Source: Pseudophaeobacter sp. EL27
Lineage (GTDB): Bacteria > Pseudomonadota > Alphaproteobacteria > Rhodobacterales > Rhodobacteraceae
Direction of reading: 5' to 3'
NCBI RefSeq assembly: GCF_900313025.1
Contig: NZ_OMPQ01000002.1
Span: forward strand, 186,001-250,000
Length of the DNA stretch: 64,000 nucleotides
The notes under the pieces: model-generated
What the model was told of the DNA's origin: nothing
Database searches by the model: none
The model's input: only the letters and a program-made list of their open reading frames with translations
Shown here: one piece after another, positions 8,915 to 15,649 of the stretch
Position numbering within the stretch: position 1 is the stretch's first letter
How the letters are laid out: each line of letters starts with the position of its first letter
Made by a program: the position numbers and the translations under genes

Positions 8915-8988
8915 AGGGGGCGCTGCCCCCTCTGGGCCCCACAGGGCCCATTCACCCCCGGAATATTTTCCGGAAAGATGATAATGAG
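8915..8988 (+). repeat. family I intergenic hairpin element, copy 1
   Basis: Order: hairpin AGGGGGC-GCT-GCCCCCT (8915-8931), hairpin TGGGCCC/GGGCCCA (8933-8950), then the box TTCACCCCCGGAATATTTT followed by CCGG..AGATGA. CCGGAA-TATT-TTCCGG (8958-8973) is a further dyad. A second copy lies at 63763-63828, with the box conserved and the hairpin arms different but still pairing. It separates hmgA from fahA. Confidence 0.75.
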
Positions 8989-9019
8989 GCCGCAAGTGCC
9001 TCGCATGATTGGAGGCACT

Positions 9020-10279
9020 ATGCCGCTTCTGAAATCCTGGGTTGCTTCGGCCAATGACGCCGCACATCCTTTTCCGCTGAACAACCTGCCCTATGGCGTT
9101 TTCTCCACCGAAGACAGCGATCCGCGCTGTGGTGTCGCGATTGGCGATATGATCCTGGACTGTCAGGCCGCCGAAGACGCAGGCCTGCTGCAACTGGCGG
9201 ATTATCCGCTGTTTGAAGTCCCCTTCTGGAACGAAATGATGGAAGAGGGGCCTGCGGTTTGGGCCGCCCTGCGCGCCCGTCTGACGGCACTGCTGGCTGA
9301 AGGTGCTGCTGAGCAGGCCAAGGTGGAGCCCCTGCTGGTTGCCCAAGCGGATGCCGAGCTGCACATGCCGATGGCAGTTGCGGAATATACCGACTTTTAT
9401 GCAGGTATGCAGCACGCCAAAAACATGGGGGCAATCCTGCGTGGCTCGCCAGATCTGCCTGCCAACTGGCTGCACATCCCAATTGGCTATAATGGCCGCG
9501 CCTCTTCCGTGGTGGTGTCGGGCACCGAGATCCTTCGTCCCAATGGCCAGACCAAGGCGCCGGACGCTGAGATGCCGTCGTTTGGGCCCACCAAACGCCT
9601 GGATATCGAGTTGGAAATGGGTGCAATCGTTGGCACCGGATCTGAATTCGGCCAGCCGATCACCGTGGATGAGGCCGATGCCATGATCTTTGGCTATGTG
9701 TTGTTGAACGACTGGTCGGCCCGCGACATCCAGGGCTGGGAATACCAGCCACTGGGCCCCTTCCAGGGCAAAGCCTTCGGCACTTCGATCTCGCCCTGGA
9801 TCGTCACCGCCGCAGCGCTGGAAAGCTTCCGCGCACCAACGCCTGCGCGTGAAAAAGAGCTGCTGCCCTATCTAGATGGCAGCAAGGACGGTTTGTATGA
9901 CATCGAGTTGGAAGTTTTGATGCAGCCCGAAGGGGCGGCGGCGGCCACCTCGGTCTCCAAGACCAACTACAACCGGATGTATTACTCGGCGGCCGAGCAG
10001 CTCTGCCACCACGCCATTGGCGGCTGCGAAATGAACACCGGGGATCTTTTGGGGTCTGGCACCATTTCCGGGGCGGAGCGCTCTGAATATGGCTCCCTGA
10101 TGGAGCTGAGCTGGGCCGGGCGTGAGCCCTTTACCCTCGATACCGGCGAGACACGCGGCTTTATCGAGGATGGCGATACCCTGACCCTGCGCGGCAATGC
10201 GCGTGGTGATGGCTTCACCATAGGCTTTGGCGATTGTGTGGGCAAGATCCTGCCCGCCAAAGCCTGGCCGGCAAAGTAA
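9020..10279 (+). CDS. fahA: fumarylacetoacetase
   Basis: A 419-residue fumarylacetoacetate hydrolase, the last step of the homogentisate pathway, giving fumarate and acetoacetate. Visible hallmarks: YTDFYAGMQHAKNMG (metal Asp and catalytic His), IPIGYNGRASS, RLDIELEMG (metal Glu residues), LNDWSARDIQGWEYQPLGPFQGK and a C-terminal GTISG. The N-terminal SH3-like domain is present. The ATG at 9020 is directly preceded by GGAGG; the frame extends upstream to 8978 but without a site. It follows hmgA after a 118-base gap that contains the family I element. Confidence 0.97.
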   Translation: MPLLKSWVASANDAAHPFPLNNLPYGVFSTEDSDPRCGVAIGDMILDCQAAEDAGLLQLADYPLFEVPFWNEMMEEGPAVWAALRARLTALLAEGAAEQAKVEPLLVAQADAELHMPMAVAEYTDFYAGMQHAKNMGAILRGSPDLPANWLHIPIGYNGRASSVVVSGTEILRPNGQTKAPDAEMPSFGPTKRLDIELEMGAIVGTGSEFGQPITVDEADAMIFGYVLLNDWSARDIQGWEYQPLGPFQGKAFGTSISPWIVTAAALESFRAPTPAREKELLPYLDGSKDGLYDIELEVLMQPEGAAAATSVSKTNYNRMYYSAAEQLCHHAIGGCEMNTGDLLGSGTISGAERSEYGSLMELSWAGREPFTLDTGETRGFIEDGDTLTLRGNARGDGFTIGFGDCVGKILPAKAWPAK

Positions 10280-10303
10280 GTCGTAGCACAAGACTGATTT
10301 TTG

Positions 10304-10326
10304 AAGGGGGGGCGCCCCCCTTCGAC
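10304..10326. repeat. GC-rich palindrome between fahA and the MBL gene
   Basis: GAAGGGGGG and CCCCCCTTC arms around GCG form a near-perfect palindrome. It resembles the first hairpin of the family I elements (GGGGGC/GCCCCC) but lacks the CACCCCC...ATATTTT box, so it may be a remnant or an mRNA-stabilising hairpin. Confidence 0.45.
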
Positions 10327-10345
10327 CCGACAAAAGGATAGAGAC

Positions 10346-11296
10346 ATGGCCAAGGCCTTTGCGTCCCAAGGGGACATGAGCGAAAAGAAAATCACCTTTG
10401 ATGAGATCGGTGAGGGGCTGTATGCCTTCACGGCAGAAGGCGATCCCAACTCTGGTGTGATCATTGGCGACGATTCCGTGATGATCGTCGAGGCCCAGGC
10501 AACACCGCGCCTGGCCAATAAGGTGATCGAATGCGTGCGCTCCGTCACCGACAAACCGATCACCCATGTGGTGCTGACCCATTATCATGCCGTACGCGTT
10601 CTTGGGGCCTCGGCCTTTAATGCGCAGCAGGTGATCATGTCGAATGCCGCCTACAACATGGTGCTTGAACGCGGCCAGGAAGACTGGGACAGCGAATTCC
10701 AGCGCTTCCCGCGCCTGTTTGAAGGCCACGAGAGCATTCCCGGCCTGACCATGCCAACCACCACTTTCAGCGATGAAATGACCGTGTTCCTGGGCAAACG
10801 CCGGGTCAACATCAAGCAGATCGGGCGCGCCCATACGGCTGGTGACGCCGTGATCCATGTGCCGGATCAGAACGTCATGTTCACCGGGGACATCGTCGAG
10901 GATCACTCGGCCTGCTACTGTGGTGATGGGCATTTTGCCGATTGGGGCCAGACCCTGGACAATATCAAGGCCTATGAGGTGGACGCAATTGCACCCGGTC
11001 GTGGTGGCGCTTTGGTTGGCAAAGAAGCGGTGAACCGCGCCATCGAGAGCACCCGTGATTTTGTGCAGAGCACCTATCTGCCCGCCGCCCGTGTCGCGGC
11101 ACGCGGTGGATCGCTGAAGGAAGCCTGGGACGCGGTGCGCGCCGAATGTGACCCCAAGTTTGCCGATTATGCCATCTATGAGCACTGCCTGCCCTTCAAC
11201 GTGGCCCGCGCCTATGATGAGGCCCGTGGCATTGCCCATCCCCGCATCTGGACCGCCGAGCGCGATCTGGAAATGTGGGCCGCCCTGCAGGGCTGA
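10346..11296 (+). CDS. MBL-fold hydrolase-like protein of the homogentisate cluster, second metal site lost
   Basis: A 316-residue metallo-beta-lactamase-fold protein. The canonical HxHxDH motif reads H79-Y-H81-A-V83-R84, so Asp and His are replaced. GRAHTAGD supplies H163 and FTGDIVED supplies D182. The usual C-terminal PGHG is PGRG. The ligands of metal site 1 therefore remain while the site 2 ligands appear lost. The protein should bind at most one metal ion and might act as a lactonase, thioesterase or binding protein; no substrate can be assigned. The ATG at 10346 follows AAAGGAT. Position in the operon suggests a role in homogentisate or related aromatic metabolism. Confidence 0.8.
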   Translation: MAKAFASQGDMSEKKITFDEIGEGLYAFTAEGDPNSGVIIGDDSVMIVEAQATPRLANKVIECVRSVTDKPITHVVLTHYHAVRVLGASAFNAQQVIMSNAAYNMVLERGQEDWDSEFQRFPRLFEGHESIPGLTMPTTTFSDEMTVFLGKRRVNIKQIGRAHTAGDAVIHVPDQNVMFTGDIVEDHSACYCGDGHFADWGQTLDNIKAYEVDAIAPGRGGALVGKEAVNRAIESTRDFVQSTYLPAARVAARGGSLKEAWDAVRAECDPKFADYAIYEHCLPFNVARAYDEARGIAHPRIWTAERDLEMWAALQG

Positions 11297-11305
11297 TACC
11301 CCATT

Positions 11306-11333
11306 GAAAGCCCCCATAGGTCCGGGGGCTTTC
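11306..11333 (+). terminator. hairpin after the MBL gene
   Basis: GAAAGCCCCC (11306-11315) and GGGGGCTTTC (11324-11333) form a 10-bp stem 10 bases after the stop codon. The T run is short, so it may attenuate rather than fully terminate transcription. Confidence 0.6.
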
Positions 11334-11428
11334 AGACCACGCTGCTAACCCAGCCGGTCACAAACCCGGGGCGCCTTGATCCAGATCGTGCCGCCCCAGC
11401 AAAACATATGAAACGATGTGAACATCCT

Positions 11429-11451
11429 CCCGGCAGGTCGCGCTTGCCGGG
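11429..11451 (+). repeat. leader hairpin upstream of the FAD monooxygenase
   Basis: CCCGGCA and TGCCGGG form a 7-bp stem around a 9-base loop, about 60 bases before the start of the monooxygenase gene. It could be part of its 5' leader. Confidence 0.35.
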
Positions 11452-11511
11452 AAACAGAGAAGCTGTGCCGATCAGGACCTCCGGTTGGCACCCCCTTTGG
11501 GAGGAGACCAG

Positions 11512-13125
11512 ATGAACAAGATCTTTGAAGTCCCGATGTATCCTTATGCCCGTCATGAGGATCAGGATGCCGGAACGCCCGTGCGCCGAAAGGTGGTGGT
11601 AATTGGCGCAGGCCCTATTGGCCTCGCGGCTGGCATTGAGCTGGCGCAGGAAGGCGTCGAGGTGGTGATCCTTGATGAAAACGATAAGGTGAGCTTTGGC
11701 TCCCGCGCCATCTGCTTTGCCAAGAGACCACTGGAAATCCTTGACCGTCTGGGCTGTGGCCAGCCCATGGTCGACAAGGGCGTGCTGTGGAACAAGGGCA
11801 AGGTCTTCTTTGATGACCGCCAGGTCTATGACTTCAACCTGCTGCCGGAAGAAGGCCACCAGCGTCCCGCCTTTATTAATCTGCAGCAGTATTATTTTGA
11901 AGAATATCTGGTCAATCGGGTGCACGAGCTGCAGGAACAGGGCGCCCCGATCGAGATCCGCGGACGCAACAAGGTTTCGGCCATTGGCACCCATCCCGAT
12001 CACGTGACGCTGGATATCGACACGCCAGAAGGCTCCTATAACCTCGAGGCAGATTGGATGATCGCCTGTGACGGTGCTGGATCCCCCACCCGGCGCATGC
12101 TGGGGCTGGATTTTGTAGGCCGCGTCTTTGAAGACAACTTCCTGATTGCCGATGTGATCATGGAGGCCGACTTCCCGACCGAGCGTTGGTTCTGGTTTGA
12201 TCCGCCCTTCAACAAGGGCCAGTCTGCCCTGCTGCACAAACAGCCCGATGGGGTCTGGCGCATTGACTTGCAGCTGGGTTGGGACATCGACAAGGAGCGC
12301 GAGAAACGCCCCGAAAACGTCATCCCGCGCCTCAAGGCAATGCTGGGCGATGAGGTGGAGTTTGAGCTGGAATGGGTCTCGATCTACACCTTCCAGTGCC
12401 GCCGAATGGAGAAATTCCGCCACGGTCGCGTGTTGTTCGCCGGCGATGCCGCGCATCAGGTCTCGCCCTTTGGTGCCCGGGGGGCCAACTCGGGCCTGCA
12501 GGACACCGACAACCTGATCTGGAAGCTGAAACTGGTGATGGAGGGCAAGGCCCCCGAAAGCCTGCTCGACAGCTACGACCAGGAACGCGTTCACGGCGCT
12601 GATGAGAATATCCTCAATTCCAGCCGTTCCACCGATTTCATCACGCCAAAATCGGAAATGTCCCGTCTGTTGCGCGACGCGGTTCTGGACCTGAGCGAGC
12701 ATCATGAATTTGCCCGGCCTCTGGTGAACTCAGGCCGCCTGTCGGTGCCCTGTACCTATGATGGCTCAACCCTGAACTCAGCTGATGCGCTGATGGACGG
12801 TCCGGCACGCAGCCGTCCCGGCTCTTCCTGCCCCGATGCACCTTTGGGGGATGACTTCCTGCTGCCCAAGCTGGGCAATACATTCATCCTGCTGACCATT
12901 GATGCTGATGCACCGGATGAGATCGAAGAGGCCGGTATCACCGTCAAACGGCTGGCGCTCTCGGTCAAGGACGACAAGACCCTGGCTTTGAAGGAGCGGT
13001 ATCTGGGCAGCCATGACAGCGGCGTCTATCTGATCCGCCCGGATCAGCATGTCGCCGCCCGCCGTGCCTCTTATGATGACAACCAGTTCCGCGCAGCGAT
13101 CCGCCGCGCCGTGGGTAAGGAGTAA
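11512..13125 (+). CDS. FAD-dependent aromatic monooxygenase (MhpA/PheA family)
   Basis: A 537-residue class A flavoprotein hydroxylase. VVVIGAGPIGLAAGIELAQEG is the FAD-binding Rossmann motif (about residues 30-45), ACDGAGSPTRRMLG is the DG motif, and GRVLFAGDAAHQVSPFGARG followed by GLQD is the GD motif with FAD contacts. A thioredoxin-like C-terminal part ends the protein. Such enzymes hydroxylate phenolic rings with NAD(P)H and O2. Next to hmgA, fahA and maiA it could form a dihydroxylated ring compound such as homogentisate, but this is inference. The ATG at 11512 follows GGGAGGAG. The DUF2783 gene begins 5 bases after its stop. Confidence 0.88.
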   Translation: MNKIFEVPMYPYARHEDQDAGTPVRRKVVVIGAGPIGLAAGIELAQEGVEVVILDENDKVSFGSRAICFAKRPLEILDRLGCGQPMVDKGVLWNKGKVFFDDRQVYDFNLLPEEGHQRPAFINLQQYYFEEYLVNRVHELQEQGAPIEIRGRNKVSAIGTHPDHVTLDIDTPEGSYNLEADWMIACDGAGSPTRRMLGLDFVGRVFEDNFLIADVIMEADFPTERWFWFDPPFNKGQSALLHKQPDGVWRIDLQLGWDIDKEREKRPENVIPRLKAMLGDEVEFELEWVSIYTFQCRRMEKFRHGRVLFAGDAAHQVSPFGARGANSGLQDTDNLIWKLKLVMEGKAPESLLDSYDQERVHGADENILNSSRSTDFITPKSEMSRLLRDAVLDLSEHHEFARPLVNSGRLSVPCTYDGSTLNSADALMDGPARSRPGSSCPDAPLGDDFLLPKLGNTFILLTIDADAPDEIEEAGITVKRLALSVKDDKTLALKERYLGSHDSGVYLIRPDQHVAARRASYDDNQFRAAIRRAVGKE

Positions 13126-13130
13126 GCCAG

Positions 13131-13343
13131 ATGCCCGATACCTTGATCCTGAACCCGAATATCAACGGCGCCGATGATTTCTATGCAGATCTTCTGGCCG
13201 CTCATGAAGGCCGCGACAAGGCAGACAGCGATGCGTTCAACGCCCGTCTGCTCTTGGTGCTGGCCAACCACATCGGAGACCGCGCGATCCTGAAACAGGC
13301 GCTGGCTGCTGCCGCGCTCACCAAAGAGGAGGACCCCTCGTGA
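13131..13343 (+). CDS. DUF2783 family small protein
   Basis: A 70-residue protein matching DUF2783: DDFYADLLAAHEG and NARLLLVLANHIGDRAILKQAL. It is predicted to be helical and soluble. It lies 5 bases after the FAD monooxygenase gene and overlaps the next gene by the GTGA sequence, so it is tightly coupled to both. The family commonly sits beside such monooxygenases, which suggests an accessory subunit or stability factor; no activity is known to me. Confidence 0.85.
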   Translation: MPDTLILNPNINGADDFYADLLAAHEGRDKADSDAFNARLLLVLANHIGDRAILKQALAAAALTKEEDPS

Positions 13344-13882
13344 AAATCGAACAAATTCACCACGTCGCCTATCGCTGCAAAGACGCCAAACAGACCGTCG
13401 AGTGGTACAACCAGATGCTCAAGATGGATTTTGTCCTGGCGATCGCCGAGGATCACGTGCCATCGACCCATGAGCCCGATCCCTACATGCATATCTTCAT
13501 GGATGCGGGCAACGGCAACGTGCTGGCGTTTTTTGAGCTGCCAACAAAGCCGGAAATGGGCCGTGATCCCAACACCCCGATCTGGGTGCAGCACATCGCC
13601 TTCAAGGTGAAGGACCGCGAGACCCTGATCGAATTCAAAGACCACCTGGAGGCCAATGGCGTCGAGGTTCTGGGTGTGACCGACCACTCAATCTTCCACT
13701 CGATCTACTTCTTTGATCCCAACGGTCACCGGGTCGAGCTGGCCTGCCCCGATCCCAAAGAAGAGGCGCTGCTGGAGAAGCTTGACGCGGTGAAATGGGA
13801 GATGCTGGAAGAATGGTCCAAGACCAAGAAAGCCCCCAAACATGCCGATTGGCTGCATGCCAAAGAGCTGAGCGACGTCTGA
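13340..13882 (+). CDS. VOC family metalloenzyme of the homogentisate cluster
   Basis: A 180-residue VOC protein with all four expected metal ligands: H8 (QIHHVAYRC), E66 (LAFFELP), H85 (WVQHIAFKV) and E133 (GHRVELACP). It is therefore likely to be an active metal-dependent lyase, isomerase or dioxygenase. It is about half the length of 4-hydroxyphenylpyruvate dioxygenase, so it is not that enzyme. The GTG start at 13340 overlaps the DUF2783 stop and follows GAGGAGG. It is the last gene of the monooxygenase subcluster and is followed by a strong terminator. Confidence 0.85.
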   Translation: MKIEQIHHVAYRCKDAKQTVEWYNQMLKMDFVLAIAEDHVPSTHEPDPYMHIFMDAGNGNVLAFFELPTKPEMGRDPNTPIWVQHIAFKVKDRETLIEFKDHLEANGVEVLGVTDHSIFHSIYFFDPNGHRVELACPDPKEEALLEKLDAVKWEMLEEWSKTKKAPKHADWLHAKELSDV

Positions 13883-13918
13883 TATCGGGCCCGCACGCCG
13901 GCAAATGAATTGACAGCA

Positions 13919-13953
13919 AATGGGCAACCGGAGAGGCTTCGGTTGCCCATTTT
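13919..13953 (+). terminator. rho-independent terminator before maiA
   Basis: AATGGGCAACCG and CGGTTGCCCATT form a 12-bp stem (13919-13951) followed by TT and C. It ends the monooxygenase-DUF2783-VOC unit, so maiA probably has its own promoter or depends on readthrough. Confidence 0.85.
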
Positions 13954-13989
13954 CCCCATGTTAGACCCTTATCTCAGGAAAGATCAGTG

Positions 13990-14631
13990 ATGCACGACAC
14001 CGTTCTCTTCGACTATTGGCGTTCCTCCGCCAGCTACCGCCTGCGCATTGCGCTTAATCTGGCTGGCATCGACTACCAGTCCATCAGCATTGATCTGGTC
14101 AAAGGCGAACACAAAAGCCCCGAACATCTGGCCCGCAATCCGCAGGGGTTTGTGCCGGTGCTTGATATCGACGGGCTGCGCATGACCCAGTCCCTGGCCA
14201 TTCTGGACTATCTGGATCAGACCCGCGATCTCGACCTGTTACCAAAGGACCCTGCCGCGCGGGTTCAGGCTCAGGCTCTGGCCCATGCCATTGCGGTGGA
14301 TCTGCACCCGGTCTGCAACCTACAGGTGGCCAAACACGCGACCCAGATGTCCGGTGGCGCCGAGGGCATGCCGGGCAATTGGATGGTGCATTTCATCCGT
14401 CCCGGGCTTCAGGCCTTTGAGGCCCTATTGGCGGGCTATGACCAGAGCCCCTATTGCACTGGCGATACGCCAGGTCTGGCGGATATCTGCCTGATGCCGC
14501 AGCTGTACAACGCGCGGCGCTGGGGGGCTGAATTTTCGGACATGCCACGCATCACTGCTGTTGAGACAGCCTGCGCCGCACATCCGGCCTTTGCCAAGGC
14601 TCACCCCGATGCGGTGAACCCCGCCGCCTGA
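13990..14631 (+). CDS. maiA: maleylacetoacetate isomerase
   Basis: A 213-residue zeta-class glutathione transferase that isomerises maleylacetoacetate to fumarylacetoacetate with glutathione. The active-site SSASYRLRIALNL near the N-terminus is diagnostic, NPQGFVPVLDIDG and TQSLAILDYL complete the thioredoxin half, and the C-terminal half is helical. It supplies the step between hmgA and fahA. ATG at 13990 follows AGGAAAG; a GTG one codon earlier is possible. It converges on the EamA gene with an 8-base gap. Confidence 0.95.
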   Translation: MHDTVLFDYWRSSASYRLRIALNLAGIDYQSISIDLVKGEHKSPEHLARNPQGFVPVLDIDGLRMTQSLAILDYLDQTRDLDLLPKDPAARVQAQALAHAIAVDLHPVCNLQVAKHATQMSGGAEGMPGNWMVHFIRPGLQAFEALLAGYDQSPYCTGDTPGLADICLMPQLYNARRWGAEFSDMPRITAVETACAAHPAFAKAHPDAVNPAA

Positions 14632-14638
14632 CCCAAAA

Positions 14639-15562
14639 TCAAGCCTGCCGCTTGCCCAGCAGCATTCTGGGCAAGCGGCCATCGGTCACGACCAATCCCA
14701 GCCCGATGATCACAAAGCCGATAAAGGCCTCCGTGCCCAGCTGCTCGCCCAGGAACCCTGCCCCGAGGGCAACAGCCACTGGCGGGATCAGCAGGGTCAC
14801 CAGCATCAGATTGGCCGAACCGGCACGACGCAGGATCTCAAAATACATCAGATAGGCCAGCGCGGTCGACAGCACGGCAATGCCGATCAGGGCGCCCCAG
14901 ACGTCAATGGAGAGATCAAAGCGCGGCAGGCCCTCTACATAGAGCACCAGCGGCAGCATCAGCACCGTACTGCCGGTCACCATCCCCAGCGCATTCATCA
15001 AGGGCGGTTGCCCGCCGAGGAACAGTTTCCCCCAGACGCTGGCCAGCGCATAGGAAAAGGCCGCTGCCAGCACCGCCAGCTGCGCCAGATTTCGCGGATC
15101 CAGCGAGGTCAGCGCCGCAGGCCCCATGATTACAGCCACGCCAAGAAAGCCTAGACCAGCCCCAATCAGTTTCTGCGGCGTCAGGGGCTCATCCTTCAAT
15201 AGCAGCCCCGCCACCACCGCGCCAAACATTGCAGTTGTGCCATTGAGGATCGAGGCCAACCCGCTTTCGATCTGGGTCTGCCCCCAGAAGATCAGCGAAA
15301 AGGGAATGGCATTGTTCAGCGCTCCCATCCCAAGGTAGGCCCTCCAGATCTTGGCACCGCGCGGGATCGCAATACCTTTGAGCCGCACCACCAGAAACAA
15401 CACAGGCAGCGCCAGCGCCACGCGAAACAGGGTGATGGTCAGAGGCGGCAGCTCACGCAGGGCGATTTCGGCGAAAAAGAACGATCCCCCCCAGACAATC
15501 GCCAGAGCTGCCAAAAGCAGGCCTGAGGAAAGATCAATTGCAGGCGAAGAGGGTGCGGCCAT
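14639..15562 (-). CDS. EamA/DMT-family permease
   Basis: A 307-residue membrane protein with about ten transmembrane segments arranged as two EamA repeats (first repeat begins LLLAALAIVWGGSFFFAE; second begins near LAVLAAAFSYALASVWGK). It belongs to the drug/metabolite transporter superfamily, whose members export amino acids or other metabolites. No substrate can be assigned. It converges with maiA. Its 3' coding end contains a 13-bp inverted repeat (14647-14679). Confidence 0.9.
   Translation of the reverse strand: MAAPSSPAIDLSSGLLLAALAIVWGGSFFFAEIALRELPPLTITLFRVALALPVLFLVVRLKGIAIPRGAKIWRAYLGMGALNNAIPFSLIFWGQTQIESGLASILNGTTAMFGAVVAGLLLKDEPLTPQKLIGAGLGFLGVAVIMGPAALTSLDPRNLAQLAVLAAAFSYALASVWGKLFLGGQPPLMNALGMVTGSTVLMLPLVLYVEGLPRFDLSIDVWGALIGIAVLSTALAYLMYFEILRRAGSANLMLVTLLIPPVAVALGAGFLGEQLGTEAFIGFVIIGLGLVVTDGRLPRMLLGKRQA
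14647..14679. repeat. 13-bp inverted repeat inside the EamA 3' coding end
   Basis: GCCGCTTGCCCAG (14647-14659) and CTGGGCAAGCGGC (14667-14679) pair perfectly around CAGCATT. Placed 15 bases past the maiA stop, it could serve as the maiA transcript terminator while coding for the last residues of the permease. Confidence 0.6.
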
Positions 15563-15649
15563 GGGGGGCTCCTTGAAACAGTCCCCCTGTCCTAGATCAG
15601 CGCGGTTTTACAGACGACCCGTTTCTTGCGCATATCCTAGAGGCTGCCC

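Noticed and set aside
9872-11317. 481-residue antisense frame opposite fahA and the MBL gene
   Set aside because: It spans two well-supported genes and their spacer; no family motifs were seen.
11332-12705. 457-residue open frame antisense to the FAD monooxygenase gene
   Set aside because: It lies entirely opposite a gene with full flavoprotein motifs, has no ribosome binding site and its composition is that of a high-GC shadow frame.
13340-13882. VOC protein as 4-hydroxyphenylpyruvate dioxygenase
   Set aside because: It is only 180 residues with one metal site module, while HPPD is about 350 residues with a C-terminal iron site.
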